44,955 nt of DNA from Ramlibacter sp. (GTDB lineage Bacteria; Pseudomonadota; Gammaproteobacteria; Burkholderiales; Burkholderiaceae_C), in the NCBI RefSeq assembly GCF_029866045.1, contig NZ_JARXAB010000054.1:1-44955 (forward strand). Reading direction: 5' to 3'. Position 1 is the stretch's first letter, and each line of letters begins with the position of its first letter. Below are positions 1 through 8,950 of this stretch, piece after piece. A program made the position numbers and the translations under genes. Under the pieces are notes generated by a model that searched no databases, was not told the origin of the DNA, and saw nothing but the letters and a program-made list of their open reading frames with translations.

Positions 1-3000
1 ACCACCCCGTAGGGCCGGGCGAGTACCCGCAACCGGTGCACGTCGATCAGGGTCTGGGCCTGCGCCGGCAGCTTGCCGAAGCGGTCGACGATTTCTTCGA
101 GCAGACCATCGATCTGGTCAGGGTTCTTGGCGGTGGCCAGCTTCTTGTAGAACGACAGCCGCAGGTGCACGTCGCCGCAGTAGTCGTTGGGGAGCAGGGC
201 GGGGGCGTGCAGGTTGATGTCGGTGGCGGCCGCGAGCGGTGCCAGCAGGTCGGGTTCCTTGCCTGCCTTCAAAGAGCGCACCGCTTCCGAGAGCATCTCG
301 TTGTACATCTGGAAGCCCACCTCTAGCATGTTGCCGCTCTGGTTCTCCCCCAGCACCTCGCCAGCGCCGCGGATTTCGAGGTCGTGCATCGCCAGGTAGA
401 AGCCCGAGCCGAGTTCTTCCATCTGCTGGATGGCGTCCAGGCGTTGCGAGGCCTGCTTGGTCAGGCCCTCGATCTCGGGCACTAGCAGGTAGGCGTAGGC
501 CAGGTGGTGGCTGCGACCGACCCGCCCCAGCAGCAGGTGCAGCTGCGCCAGGCCAAACTTGTCGGCGCGTGACATCACGATGGTGTTGGCGGTGGGCACG
601 TCGATGCCCGTCTCGATGATGGTCGAACACACGAGCATGTTGAAGCGCTGGTGCACAAAGTCGCGCATCACCCGCTCCAGGTCACGCTCGGGCATCTGCC
701 CGTGGGCCACCGCGATGCGGGCCTCAGGCAGCAGCTCCTGCAGCCGCTCGCGCCGGTTCTCGATGGTTTCCACCTCGTTGTGCAGAAAGTAAATCTGCCC
801 ACCGCGCTTCAACTCACGCAGCACCGCCTCGCGGATGATCCCGTTACCCTCGTTGCGTACAAAGGTTTTGATGGCCAGACGCCGCTGCGGCGCGGTGGCG
901 ATGACCGATAGGTCACGCAGACCCTCGAGCGCCATGCCCAGAGTGCGGGGAATGGGCGTCGCGGTGAGCGTGAGTACGTCGACCTCGGCGCGCATGGCCT
1001 TCATCGCCTCTTTGTGACGCACGCCAAAGCGGTGCTCTTCGTCGATGATCAGAAGACCTAAGTCCTTGAACTTCACGCTTTCCGAAAGCAGCTTGTGGGT
1101 GCCCACGACGATGTCGATGGTGCCCTCGGCCAGCCCCTTGGCCGCAGCGGTAATTTCCTTGCCTGAGCGAAAGCGGCTCATCTCGGCCACCTTCACCGGC
1201 CATTTGGCGAAGCGGTCTACCAGCGTCTGGTAATGCTGCTCGGCCAGCAAAGTGGTTGGCGCGAGAAAGGCCACCTGCTTGCCGCCGGTCACCGCGACGA
1301 AGGCGGCGCGCAGGGCGACCTCGGTCTTGCCAAAGCCCACGTCGCCGCAGACCAGACGGTCCATCGGCTGGGGCGAGATCAGGTCCTGGATGACGGCGTG
1401 GATGGCAGCGCGCTGGTCGGCCGTCTCCTCGAAGCCGAAGTCCTTGGCGAAGACCTCGTAGTCGCCCGCCGAAAAGCGGAAGGCGTGGCCGGTGCGGGCC
1501 GCGCGCCGGGCGTAAATATTTAAGAGCTCCGCGGCGGTGTCGCGCACCTGCTCGGCGGCGCGGCGCTTAGCCTTTTCCCACTGCCCGGAGCCAAGCTTGT
1601 GCAGCGGCGCCTCGTCGGCGGAGACGCCGGTGTAGCGGCTGATCTGGTGCAGCTGGCTCACCGGCACATAAAGCGTGGCCTTGTCGGCGTACTCCAGGTG
1701 CAGCATCTCCTGCAGCAGGGGCTTGCCCTCGGCGTCAGTCCCTTGGCCCAGGTCCATGTTCACCAGGCCCCGGTAGCGGCCGATACCGTGCTGAGCGTGC
1801 ACCACCGGGTCGCCCACGTTCAATTCGGACAGGTCCTTGATCAGGGCCTCGACGTCGCTGACCTGCTCCTGCTTGCGGCGCTTGCGCACGCTGGCGCCCG
1901 CAGCAAAGAGTTCGGTCTCGGTGACCAGGTCGATGCCGGCTTCCAGCCAGGCAAAACCCTGCACCAGGGGTGCGGTGGCAATACCCAGTGGTTCCTCGCT
2001 GGCCTCAAACTCGGCGAGAGAGTCAAAGGCGGGCGGTGACAGCTGGCTGGCGCGCAGGAAGTCCAGCAGGCTCTCGCGCCTACCGTCGCTCTCGGCCAGC
2101 ACCAGGGCGCGGCGGCCCTGGGCACGTGCCTGAATCAGGAAGTCCTTGAAGCGGGCCAGGGGCTCGTCGGCGCCGCGCGCGGCGGAGATGCCAGGCAGGG
2201 GCTCGGCCAAGCCATCGGGCACGGCCTCAGTGGCAGCGGCCACTGCATCTGTCTCCAGCCCCGTGGCTGAAGGACGGATGGCCAACTGCGGCAGGGCGTT
2301 GGCGCGGGCGTAAAACTGTTCCTCCGAGAGAAACAGTGCCGCAGGCGGTAGCACGGGTCGCTCCGGGTCGCCCTGCACCAGGCGATGACGGTCGCGGGTG
2401 TCCTGCCAGAAGCGGCCGAACGCCGGGCTCAGGTCGCCGTGCAGCACCAGGGTTGCGGCCTCGCCCAGGTAGTCGAAAACGGTGGCGGTGTCCTCGAAGA
2501 AGAGGGGCAGGTAGTACTCGATGCCGGCAGTGGCTACGCCGTTGCCCATGTCCTTGTAGATGCGGCTGCGAGTTGGGTCCCCGTCGAGCAGCTCGCGCCA
2601 GCGGCTGCGAAAGCGCGCGCGGGCATCGTCGTCCATCGGGAACTCGCGCCCCGGCAAGAGGCGCACCTCTGGCACCGGGTAGAGGCTGCGCTGGCTGTCC
2701 GGGTCGAAGGTACGGATGGAGTCGATCTCGTCGTCGAACAGGTCCACCCGGTAAGGCACCGGCGATCCCATGGGGAAAAGGTCGATCAGGCCGCCGCGTA
2801 CCGCGTACTCCCCCGGGCTCACCACCTGGGTGACATGGCTGTAACCCGCCAAGGTGAGCTGCGCCTTGAGCTTGCTGTCCTCAAGCTTTTGCTTGACCCG
2901 AAAGTGGAAGGTGTAGCCCGCCAGGAAGGAGGGTGGGGCCAGGCGGTAGAGGGCGGTGGTGGCCGGCACCAGCACCAGGTCGGCTTCCCCCTGCGAGATG

Positions 3001-3287
3001 CGCCACAGCGTGGCCAGGCGCTCGGAAATCAGGTCCTGGTGCGGCGAGAAGCTGTCATAGGGCAGGGTTTCCCAGTCGGGGAACAGACAGGTGCGCAGAT
3101 CGGGGGCGAAAAAGGCAATTTCGTCGAGCAGGCGCTGGGCGTCGGTCGCGTCGCTGGTGACGATGGCGGTGCGCCGGCCGGCAGCGCGCTCCCGCTCGGC
3201 CAAGCGGGCGAGCAGCAGGGCGTCGGCCGAGCCGGTGGGCCGGGGGAGGGTGAAGCGCTTGCCAGCGGAGAGCTTGGGCAGATCCAT
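1..3287 (-). CDS. mfd: Transcription-repair coupling factor Mfd (3' end beyond window)
   Basis: ATP-dependent DNA translocase that removes RNA polymerase stalled at lesions and recruits UvrA to start transcription-coupled repair. The frame is open from an ATG at 3287 to the left edge, 1095 codons, so only about the last 50-60 residues of a typical 1150-residue Mfd are missing. The N-terminal UvrB-like region has the diagnostic LFPDWETLPYD. The middle holds the CarD-like RNA polymerase-interaction segment (DPVVHAQHGIGRYRGL, near 1790). The RecG-like motor has Walker A GDVGFGKTE near 1330 and the DEEHRFG box near 1035, all in the same frame. No clear Shine-Dalgarno precedes the ATG. It is divergent from ispD, a common arrangement in Burkholderiales. 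The identification is firm. Confidence 0.97.
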   Translation of the reverse strand, partial: MDLPKLSAGKRFTLPRPTGSADALLLARLAERERAAGRRTAIVTSDATDAQRLLDEIAFFAPDLRTCLFPDWETLPYDSFSPHQDLISERLATLWRISQGEADLVLVPATTALYRLAPPSFLAGYTFHFRVKQKLEDSKLKAQLTLAGYSHVTQVVSPGEYAVRGGLIDLFPMGSPVPYRVDLFDDEIDSIRTFDPDSQRSLYPVPEVRLLPGREFPMDDDARARFRSRWRELLDGDPTRSRIYKDMGNGVATAGIEYYLPLFFEDTATVFDYLGEAATLVLHGDLSPAFGRFWQDTRDRHRLVQGDPERPVLPPAALFLSEEQFYARANALPQLAIRPSATGLETDAVAAATEAVPDGLAEPLPGISAARGADEPLARFKDFLIQARAQGRRALVLAESDGRRESLLDFLRASQLSPPAFDSLAEFEASEEPLGIATAPLVQGFAWLEAGIDLVTETELFAAGASVRKRRKQEQVSDVEALIKDLSELNVGDPVVHAQHGIGRYRGLVNMDLGQGTDAEGKPLLQEMLHLEYADKATLYVPVSQLHQISRYTGVSADEAPLHKLGSGQWEKAKRRAAEQVRDTAAELLNIYARRAARTGHAFRFSAGDYEVFAKDFGFEETADQRAAIHAVIQDLISPQPMDRLVCGDVGFGKTEVALRAAFVAVTGGKQVAFLAPTTLLAEQHYQTLVDRFAKWPVKVAEMSRFRSGKEITAAAKGLAEGTIDIVVGTHKLLSESVKFKDLGLLIIDEEHRFGVRHKEAMKAMRAEVDVLTLTATPIPRTLGMALEGLRDLSVIATAPQRRLAIKTFVRNEGNGIIREAVLRELKRGGQIYFLHNEVETIENRRERLQELLPEARIAVAHGQMPERDLERVMRDFVHQRFNMLVCSTIIETGIDVPTANTIVMSRADKFGLAQLHLLLGRVGRSHHLAYAYLLVPEIEGLTKQASQRLDAIQQMEELGSGFYLAMHDLEIRGAGEVLGENQSGNMLEVGFQMYNEMLSEAVRSLKAGKEPDLLAPLAAATDINLHAPALLPNDYCGDVHLRLSFYKKLATAKNPDQIDGLLEEIVDRFGKLPAQAQTLIDVHRLRVLARPYGV

Positions 3288-3383
3288 GAATAGGGCAGGA
3301 AATGTTGCGGTGAACGTCTACGGTGACTTGGGGCGCTGGGAAGGGGCGGCGTGCGGGACGGGGTTTGCGAGCTCAAATGGCAA

Positions 3384-3411
3384 ACACCCCGCGCGGACCG
3401 GCGCGGGGTGT
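3384..3411. other. GC-rich inverted repeat between mfd and ispD
   Basis: An 11-bp perfect inverted repeat (ACACCCCGCGC at 3384-3394 and its complement at 3401-3411) encloses a 6-nt loop. It lies between the divergent starts of mfd and ispD, so a terminator is not expected, and no T-run follows on either strand. It could be an operator or a leader hairpin; its function is unknown. The rest of the 210-nt gap shows nothing recognisable. Confidence 0.5.
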
Positions 3412-3497
3412 GAACCAAGAGATTCTAGAATGGTCGGCAGCGCGTAAGGCTGTCTGCGGATGGCCCGACCCGAACGCTGCCACCGCCAAATCTCCCC

Positions 3498-4220
3498 ATG
3501 CCCTCTGCCTCGACCTCCGCTCCCCGCCTGCACGCTCTGGTGCCCTGTGCCGGCAGTGGCAGTCGCGCCGGCACCGCCAGCCCGAAGCAATACCAGCCGC
3601 TGGCGGGGCAACCCCTGGTGCAGCACACCTTGCTGGCCCTGGGCGCGGTCCGTCGCCTGTCCACCGTCCTGGTGGCAGTGGCCCCAGGGGATCGCACGTT
3701 GGAAGGCATGGCGGGCTTGCGGGGCCTACCGAGGCTGGTGCGCGCCGAGTGCGGCGGCCCCACCCGTGCCGCTACCGTCACCGCCGGCCTGCGGGCCTTG
3801 CGCGAGCACGGTGCCTTGGACAGTGATTGGGTGCTGGTGCACGACGCCGCCCGCTGCCTGGTCACCGCCGAACTGGTGGATCGTCTGATTGACGCCTGCC
3901 TGCCCGACCCGGTGGGCGGCCTGCTGGCCCAGCCCGTTGCCGACACCCTCAAGCGCGGCTTGGACGGCCGCGCCGAGGCCACCGTGCCGCGCGATCACCT
4001 TTGGCAGGCCCAAACCCCGCAGATGTTCCGCCTCGGCCCGCTGCTGCAGGCCCTGGAGGCTGCCGGTAACGCCGTCACTGACGAGGCCAGTGCGATGGAG
4101 GCCGCCGGCCACCGCCCGCGTCTGGTGCCCTCGTCGGCGCTCAATTTCAAGGTCACCTGGCCGGAGGATTTCCGCCTGGCCGAGGCCGTGCTCTCGCAAC
4201 GCCAGGAGGTATCCGCATGA
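3498..4220 (+). CDS. ispD: 2-C-methyl-D-erythritol 4-phosphate cytidylyltransferase
   Basis: Third step of the MEP isoprenoid pathway: it joins CTP and methylerythritol 4-phosphate to give CDP-methylerythritol. The 240-residue protein has the usual length. The N-terminal nucleotide-binding signature appears as [10 protein letters not shown] followed by SPKQY (about residues 17-32). The signature [11 protein letters not shown] lies near residue 115, and a conserved threonine-rich [17 protein letters not shown] stretch follows near residue 160-175. The ATG at 3498 is the only reasonable start. The stop overlaps the ispF start as ATGA, so the two genes are translationally coupled, as in many proteobacteria. 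Confidence 0.96.
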   Translation: MPSASTSAPRLHALVPCAGSGSRAGTASPKQYQPLAGQPLVQHTLLALGAVRRLSTVLVAVAPGDRTLEGMAGLRGLPRLVRAECGGPTRAATVTAGLRALREHGALDSDWVLVHDAARCLVTAELVDRLIDACLPDPVGGLLAQPVADTLKRGLDGRAEATVPRDHLWQAQTPQMFRLGPLLQALEAAGNAVTDEASAMEAAGHRPRLVPSSALNFKVTWPEDFRLAEAVLSQRQEVSA

Positions 4221-4696
4221 ACATCCGCATCGGCGAGGGTTGGGACGTGCACGCCCTGGTGGAGGGGCGTCCTCTGATTCTCGGTGGGGTTCACATCCCC
4301 TACGAAAAAGGCTTGTTGGGTCACTCGGACGCAGACGCGCTGCTGCACGCCATCATCGACGCCCTGCTGGGCGCAGCCAGCCTGGGTGATATTGGCCGGC
4401 ACTTCCCCGACACCGACCCGCAGTTTCGCGGCGCTGATTCCGCCGTACTGCTGGCCGAGGCGCTGCGGCGGGTTCAGGCAGCCGGCTGGCGTCTGGTCAA
4501 TGTCGACTCGACCATCATCGCCCAGGCGCCCAAGCTCGCCCCGCACATCGAGGCCATTCGCGCCCGCGTCGCTGCCATCCTGGGGGTGGATGCTGGCTGC
4601 GTGAACGTCAAAGCCAAGACGGCCGAGAAGATGGGGCCGGTGGGCGAGGGCCGCAGCATCGAGGCGCGGGCGGTGGTGCTTTTGCAGGCTACTTGA
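4217..4696 (+). CDS. ispF: 2-C-methyl-D-erythritol 2,4-cyclodiphosphate synthase
   Basis: Fifth step of the MEP pathway: it cyclises CDP-methylerythritol 2-phosphate to the 2,4-cyclodiphosphate with release of CMP. The protein has 159 residues, typical of this trimeric zinc enzyme. The metal ligands are visible as Asp8 and His10 in GEGWDVHAL and His42 in [12 protein letters not shown]. The C-terminal signature [14 protein letters not shown] is complete. The start overlaps the end of ispD by four bases (ATGA). Nothing is missing from the family core. Confidence 0.97.
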   Translation: MNIRIGEGWDVHALVEGRPLILGGVHIPYEKGLLGHSDADALLHAIIDALLGAASLGDIGRHFPDTDPQFRGADSAVLLAEALRRVQAAGWRLVNVDSTIIAQAPKLAPHIEAIRARVAAILGVDAGCVNVKAKTAEKMGPVGEGRSIEARAVVLLQAT

Positions 4697-4774
4697 GGCA
4701 AGCCACCTTTCCCGCGCAAGACTGACGGCGTCGTGGCCCTGGCCCACAAGGGTGTGGGTTCAGTAGTTGAATTC

Positions 4775-4792
4775 GCTCCGAACTCCCGGAGC
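4775..4792 (+). promoter_or_regulatory. Hairpin overlapping the ribosome binding site of the DUF1016 gene
   Basis: GCTCCG (4775-4780) pairs perfectly with CGGAGC (4787-4792) around a 6-nt loop. The 3' arm contains the GGAG (4788-4791) that sits 8 nt before the ATG at 4800. If the hairpin forms in RNA it would mask the ribosome binding site. The stem is short, so this is a suggestion only. Confidence 0.35.
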
Positions 4793-4799
4793 GGCGCAC

Positions 4800-5945
4800 A
4801 TGCCACAGGACGACCATTCACCTCAGGGCCGGGCCATCCCGGCGGACTATGGCGGAGTCCATGCGGACATCGTTTCTTTGCTGGAGGCCGCACGCCGTGC
4901 CAGCGTCCGCAGTGTCAATGCGGTGATGACTGCGACCTATTGGCAAATTGGACGGCGGATTGTCGAATTCGAGCAGTGTGGGCAGAGCCGAGCAGACTAT
5001 GGGCGGGAACTCGTCGCGCGGCTGGCAGAAGACCTGTCCTGCAGATTTGGCCGTGGCTTTGGTCGCCGGAACCTCTGGCAGATGCGGCAGTTCTACCTGT
5101 GCCGGCCAGAAGAGCAGATTCTGCAGACAGCGTCTGCAGAATCTGCTGAAGGGAAACCCAGGCACACCTCGCCTTCCCTGGAAGCGCTGACTCGGGTCTT
5201 TCCCTTGCCTTGGTCCGCCTACGTTTGTCTTCTCTCAGTGAAGAATCCTGCCGCTCGAGCTTTCTACGAAACCGAAGCCCTGCGCTGCGGCTGGTCGGTC
5301 CGTCAACTCGATCGTCAGATCAGTAGCCTGTTCTACGAGCGCACCGCGCTGTCCCGTGACAAGGTCCGCATGCTCGAGCGTGGCCAACAGCCTGAACCCG
5401 GCGACCTGATGACGCCAGAGCAAGCCATCAAAGACCCCTTCGTCCTCGAATTCCTCAACCTGAAGGACGAATACTCGGAATCAGAACTTGAAGAGGCCAT
5501 GATCCATCGCCTGGCCGACTTCCTCCTGGAGCTCGGCGACGACTTCGCCTTTGTCGGAAGGCAGCGCCGCTTGCGGCTGGACGACAACTGGTTTCGCGTC
5601 GACCTGCTGCTCTTTCACCGGCGGCTACGGTGCCTTGTCATCATCGACCTCAAGGCCGGCCGGTTCAGCCATGCCGATGCGGGCCAGATGCACATGTACC
5701 TGAACTACGCCCGCGAGCACTGGACGAAGCCAGACGAAAATCCGCCTGTAGGGCTGATTCTCTGCACCGAAAAAGGCGCTGCAGAGGCTCGCTACGCGCT
5801 GGAGGGTCTACCCAACCAGATTTTGGCCGCTCAGTATCAGACCGTCCTGCCCGACGTGGCGATGCTGGCCAACGCGATGGACACCAGCCGCCGGGAGCTT
5901 GAGGCCCGGCGGATCGGGCGCCCTCAGGCGCGAGAGGCCGACTGA
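4800..5945 (+). CDS. DUF1016 / YhcG-family PD-(D/E)XK nuclease domain protein
   Basis: A 381-residue protein with the two-part DUF1016 layout. The N-terminal helical domain contains ATYWQIGRRIVEFEQ and YGRELVARLAEDL, then FGRRNLWQMRQFY. The C-terminal nuclease-like domain contains FVGRQRRLRLDDNWFRVDLLLFH followed by LVIIDLKAG, which supplies the Asp and D-x-K residues of a PD-(D/E)XK active site. I chose the ATG at 4800, with GGAG 8 nt upstream, over a TTG at 4767 that lacks a ribosome binding site. Members of the family often sit near restriction or other defence genes, but here none is adjacent. The gene stands alone between ispF and a convergent FAH gene (9-nt gap). Its biological role is unknown. 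Confidence 0.88.
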   Translation: MPQDDHSPQGRAIPADYGGVHADIVSLLEAARRASVRSVNAVMTATYWQIGRRIVEFEQCGQSRADYGRELVARLAEDLSCRFGRGFGRRNLWQMRQFYLCRPEEQILQTASAESAEGKPRHTSPSLEALTRVFPLPWSAYVCLLSVKNPAARAFYETEALRCGWSVRQLDRQISSLFYERTALSRDKVRMLERGQQPEPGDLMTPEQAIKDPFVLEFLNLKDEYSESELEEAMIHRLADFLLELGDDFAFVGRQRRLRLDDNWFRVDLLLFHRRLRCLVIIDLKAGRFSHADAGQMHMYLNYAREHWTKPDENPPVGLILCTEKGAAEARYALEGLPNQILAAQYQTVLPDVAMLANAMDTSRRELEARRIGRPQAREAD

Positions 5946-5954
5946 GGCCCCGCT

Positions 5955-6800
5955 TCAGGCCCGAAAAGCCACGACTTCCTGCCGCTGGGCGCCCAGGCCT
6001 TGGATTCCCAGGGTCATCACGTCGCCCTTCTTCAGGAAGCGGGGCGGCTTCATGCCCATGCCCACGCCGGGGGGCGTACCGGTGGTGATGACGTCCCCCG
6101 GGTACAGAGTCATGAATTTGCTCACGTAGCTCACCAGCTCGGCGGCGCCAAAGACCATCGTTCGGCTGTTGCCGGTCTGCATCCGCTGGCCGTTTAATTC
6201 GAGCCACATGTCCAAACGCTGCGGGTTGGGCACTTCGTCCGTCGTGACCAGCCAAGGTCCGATGGGCCCGAAGGTGTCGCAGCTCTTGCCCTTGTCCCAT
6301 TGCGGGCCGCGTTCGAGCTGATACTCCCGCTCGCTCACATCGTTGACGACGCAGTAGCCGGCCACATACGAGAGGGCGTCCTTGCGCGTCACATAGCGCG
6401 CAGTGCTGCCGATCACGATGCCCAGCTCCACCTCCCAGTCGCTCTTGACCGAGCCCTTGGGCAGCATCACCGCATCGTCGGGGCCTTGGATGCAGCTGCT
6501 GGCCTTCATGAAGATGATGGGCTCTTTGGGAATCGGCATGCCGGCCTCGGCCGCGTGGTCGGAGTAGTTGAGGCCAATGGCCACAAACTTGCCGATTCCG
6601 GTGAGGGGGCATCCCATGCGCGGCTTGCCACGGACGGCCGGGGCCTTGCGCGCCGCGCGCCGAATCTTTTCCAGCGCGGTCGGCGAGAGTTGGGCCGGAC
6701 CGATGTCCGCCACGACAGCGCTCAGGTCGCGCAGCACACCCGCTTCATCAATCAGGCCGGGCTTTTCTTTGCCTGGGCGTCCGTAGCGAACCAGCTTCAT
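5955..6800 (-). CDS. Fumarylacetoacetate hydrolase (FAH) family protein
   Basis: A 281-residue FAH-fold enzyme. The family contains acylpyruvate hydrolases, 2-oxo-acid hydratases and decarboxylases, ureidoglycolate lyase-type proteins and oxaloacetate tautomerases, so the reaction cannot be fixed from sequence. The core is clear: GKFVAIGLNYSDHAAE, then DWEVELGIVIG with the metal-binding glutamates, VVNDVSERE, and the C-terminal PGDVITTGTPPGVGMG. I start at 6800, where MKLVRYG begins with AGGAAG upstream, rather than at the longer frame. It is the last gene of the minus-strand catabolic set, 58 nt after the MDR gene. In this pathway a 2-oxoacid tautomerase or hydrolase role would fit, but that is inference. 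Confidence 0.9.
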   Translation of the reverse strand: MKLVRYGRPGKEKPGLIDEAGVLRDLSAVVADIGPAQLSPTALEKIRRAARKAPAVRGKPRMGCPLTGIGKFVAIGLNYSDHAAEAGMPIPKEPIIFMKASSCIQGPDDAVMLPKGSVKSDWEVELGIVIGSTARYVTRKDALSYVAGYCVVNDVSEREYQLERGPQWDKGKSCDTFGPIGPWLVTTDEVPNPQRLDMWLELNGQRMQTGNSRTMVFGAAELVSYVSKFMTLYPGDVITTGTPPGVGMGMKPPRFLKKGDVMTLGIQGLGAQRQEVVAFRA

Positions 6801-6858
6801 GTTTGTCTTCCTTGTTTTGTTTTGTTTTGAATGAATGGAGAGCCGTCTGCCCCGCCGG

Positions 6859-7848
6859 TCAGGCCGCGACCTGCAGGACGACATTCCCGATGACCTGACC
6901 GCTTTCGATGGCTTCATGCGCGCTCACGATATCTTTCAGAGAAAACCGGGCCGCGATGTTGTGCTGCAAGACACCGCGCTCCAGCATCCGCGTCAGCGTG
7001 GCGACCGCGCGGGCGCGGTCGCTGGGGGACAGGTGGTACACGATGAAAAACTTCAGCTGGATGTTGCTGTGAAGCAGGCGAGAGAAGGGCAACTCGAGTT
7101 TGTCCATCCCGTTGCCGTAGATGACGCACTCACCGCCCGTCTTGAGCATGTCGAGATTAGCCCCCACGTTCGCGCCGATATCGACCTCAATCACCCGGTC
7201 GACTCCCTCGCCCTGCGTGATGTCGAGCACCCGCTTCGCGAGCGGCTCCGATTTGTAGAGAACTACCTCGTCCGCCCCAGCCTGGCGGGCAAGTTCGGCC
7301 TTCGCAGGGCTGCTGACGCTGGCGATCACCCGCGCCGCGCCGAGCAGGCTGGCAAACTGCACGGCGTAGTGCCCGACCGCCCCGGCGCCACCGGCCACTA
7401 CCACCGTCTTTCCAGCCACACCCCCGTCCATCAGAACCGCATGCAAGGCGGTGAGGGCCGGAATGCCCATGCAGGCGCCAGCCTCGAAGCTGGTCTGCTC
7501 GGGGAGGGCCACGGCCTGCTCAGAGGGCAGACACAGGAACTCGCAGGCGGTGCCGTGTGGACGCCCCCGGGCGGCATTCCACACCCATACCCGCTGGCCC
7601 AAGCGATGCGTTGAAACGCCCGCGCCCACAGCATCGATCACGCCCGCGCCGTCGCTGTGGGGAATCACCCGCGGAAAGGGCATCTCCGTGACCCGCCGTC
7701 CCATACGGGTTTTCACGTCGGAGGGGTTGATCCCGGAACTCTCGACGCGCACACGCACCTCGCCGGGAGCAGGTTCGGGCAGGGGCAGATCCTCTAACCG
7801 TAGGACGTCTCTCGCGGGTCCCAAGCGTTCGTAGAAGGCGGCTCTCAT
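6859..7848 (-). CDS. Zinc-independent medium-chain dehydrogenase/reductase (quinone oxidoreductase-like)
   Basis: A 329-residue MDR-superfamily NADPH-dependent oxidoreductase of the quinone reductase type. The GroES-like N-terminal part (PAPGEVRVRVESSGINPSDVK) is followed by a Rossmann domain with VVVAGGAGAVGHYAVQFA near residue 145. No catalytic or structural zinc cysteines are visible, so a classical alcohol dehydrogenase is unlikely. The start MRAAFYERLGPA at 7848 is the normal N-terminus of the family; the open frame continues upstream without homology-like sequence. It lies between the Bug protein gene (52-nt gap) and the FAH gene, so it probably reduces an enone or aldehyde intermediate, or has a side role. 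The substrate is unknown. Confidence 0.9.
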   Translation of the reverse strand: MRAAFYERLGPARDVLRLEDLPLPEPAPGEVRVRVESSGINPSDVKTRMGRRVTEMPFPRVIPHSDGAGVIDAVGAGVSTHRLGQRVWVWNAARGRPHGTACEFLCLPSEQAVALPEQTSFEAGACMGIPALTALHAVLMDGGVAGKTVVVAGGAGAVGHYAVQFASLLGAARVIASVSSPAKAELARQAGADEVVLYKSEPLAKRVLDITQGEGVDRVIEVDIGANVGANLDMLKTGGECVIYGNGMDKLELPFSRLLHSNIQLKFFIVYHLSPSDRARAVATLTRMLERGVLQHNIAARFSLKDIVSAHEAIESGQVIGNVVLQVAA

Positions 7849-7900
7849 GTCTTTGGGTTGTTTGGAGTCGTAGCGGCAGGCCGCAGCCGCCGCCACAGCC

Positions 7901-8875
7901 TCACTGAACCTTGATGTTGCCCGTCTCCACCACCCGCTTCCAGCGGACGATGTCGTCGCGCACGATCTGCAGCATTTGCTCGGGGGTGCCGCCAACGGGC
8001 GTTGTACCCTCAGTCGAGAACTTTTCCTGCACGCCCCGATGCGCCAGCACCGCATTGAGCTCGGTGTTCAGGTAGGCAACGATTTCCGGCGGGATGCCGC
8101 GCGGGCCGGCAATCGCCTTCCAGTCCACCACGTTGTAGCCGGGGGTTCCCTGCTCTTCGAAGGTAGGCACATCCGGCATGGCAGGCGAGCGTTGCGCGCC
8201 GGCAATGCCCAGCGCGCGCACACGCCCCGAGCGGATAAAGGGCGCGGCGTAGGTGGCGCTTGTGAGCATCATGTCCAGGCTGCCCCCCATCAGGTCGCTC
8301 ATGGCTTGCGAGGAGCCCTTGTACGGAATGTGAACGAGCTTCAGGCCCATGAGAAAGGCCAGTTCTTCCATGCCCAGGTGCGCGATCGAGCCGACGCCCG
8401 CAGACCCGTGCGTGAGCTTGTCGGGCGTGCGCTTGGCCTCCGCGATCAGGTCGCGGGCATTGCGAAGCTTGGAGTTCGTGTTGACGATCAGCACGACGGG
8501 GTCGCGCGAGACCATCATGATCGGCTGCATGTCGCGGATCGGGTCGAAGGGCAGGGGCCCCACGGCGGCCTGGATCGGGTAGGTGCTGGACATGTTCAGC
8601 AGGGTGTAGCCGTCCGGGGCGGACTTCATGACGAAGTCTGCGCCGATATTGCCCCCTGCGCCGACCCTGTTCTCAACCACCACCTGGATATTCGAGCGCT
8701 CAGTCATTCGCTGGGCCAGCATCCGCGCCACGGTGTCGCCACCGCCGCCCGCAGCGAAGGGGACGACGAACCTGATGGGTTTAGCCGGGTACTTAGCCGG
8801 TTGTGCGCCAGCCTGCATGGCCCAAGGCGTGAGCGCAGTGGCAAGCGTGAATTGACCAAATGTGCGTCTTTTCAT
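7901..8875 (-). CDS. Bug/TctC-family tripartite tricarboxylate transporter substrate-binding protein
   Basis: A periplasmic solute-binding protein of 324 residues, of the class greatly expanded in Burkholderiales. The N-terminus MKRRTFGQF followed by a hydrophobic stretch and AGAQ is an export signal; the KRR could suit Tat export. The mature protein begins PAKYPAKPIRFVVPFAAGGGGDTVAR, the usual Bug opening, and has ENRVGAGGNIGADFV and PDGYTLLN. CGGAG precedes the chosen ATG at 8875. No TctA or TctB membrane genes are in the window, which is common for orphan Bug proteins. Family ligands are mostly carboxylates, consistent with the neighbouring carboxylate enzymes. Confidence 0.93.
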   Translation of the reverse strand: MKRRTFGQFTLATALTPWAMQAGAQPAKYPAKPIRFVVPFAAGGGGDTVARMLAQRMTERSNIQVVVENRVGAGGNIGADFVMKSAPDGYTLLNMSSTYPIQAAVGPLPFDPIRDMQPIMMVSRDPVVLIVNTNSKLRNARDLIAEAKRTPDKLTHGSAGVGSIAHLGMEELAFLMGLKLVHIPYKGSSQAMSDLMGGSLDMMLTSATYAAPFIRSGRVRALGIAGAQRSPAMPDVPTFEEQGTPGYNVVDWKAIAGPRGIPPEIVAYLNTELNAVLAHRGVQEKFSTEGTTPVGGTPEQMLQIVRDDIVRWKRVVETGNIKVQ

Positions 8876-8950
8876 GGTTTGTCTCCGTGGTTTTTCCCGA
8901 TGGTATGTGAGTCTCGGCGTCGGGCTCAGCGCGATATTAGCGCGCAATTT

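Noticed and set aside
4767-4799. TTG start for the DUF1016 gene
   Set aside because: It has no ribosome binding site, while the ATG at 4800 has GGAG at the right distance.
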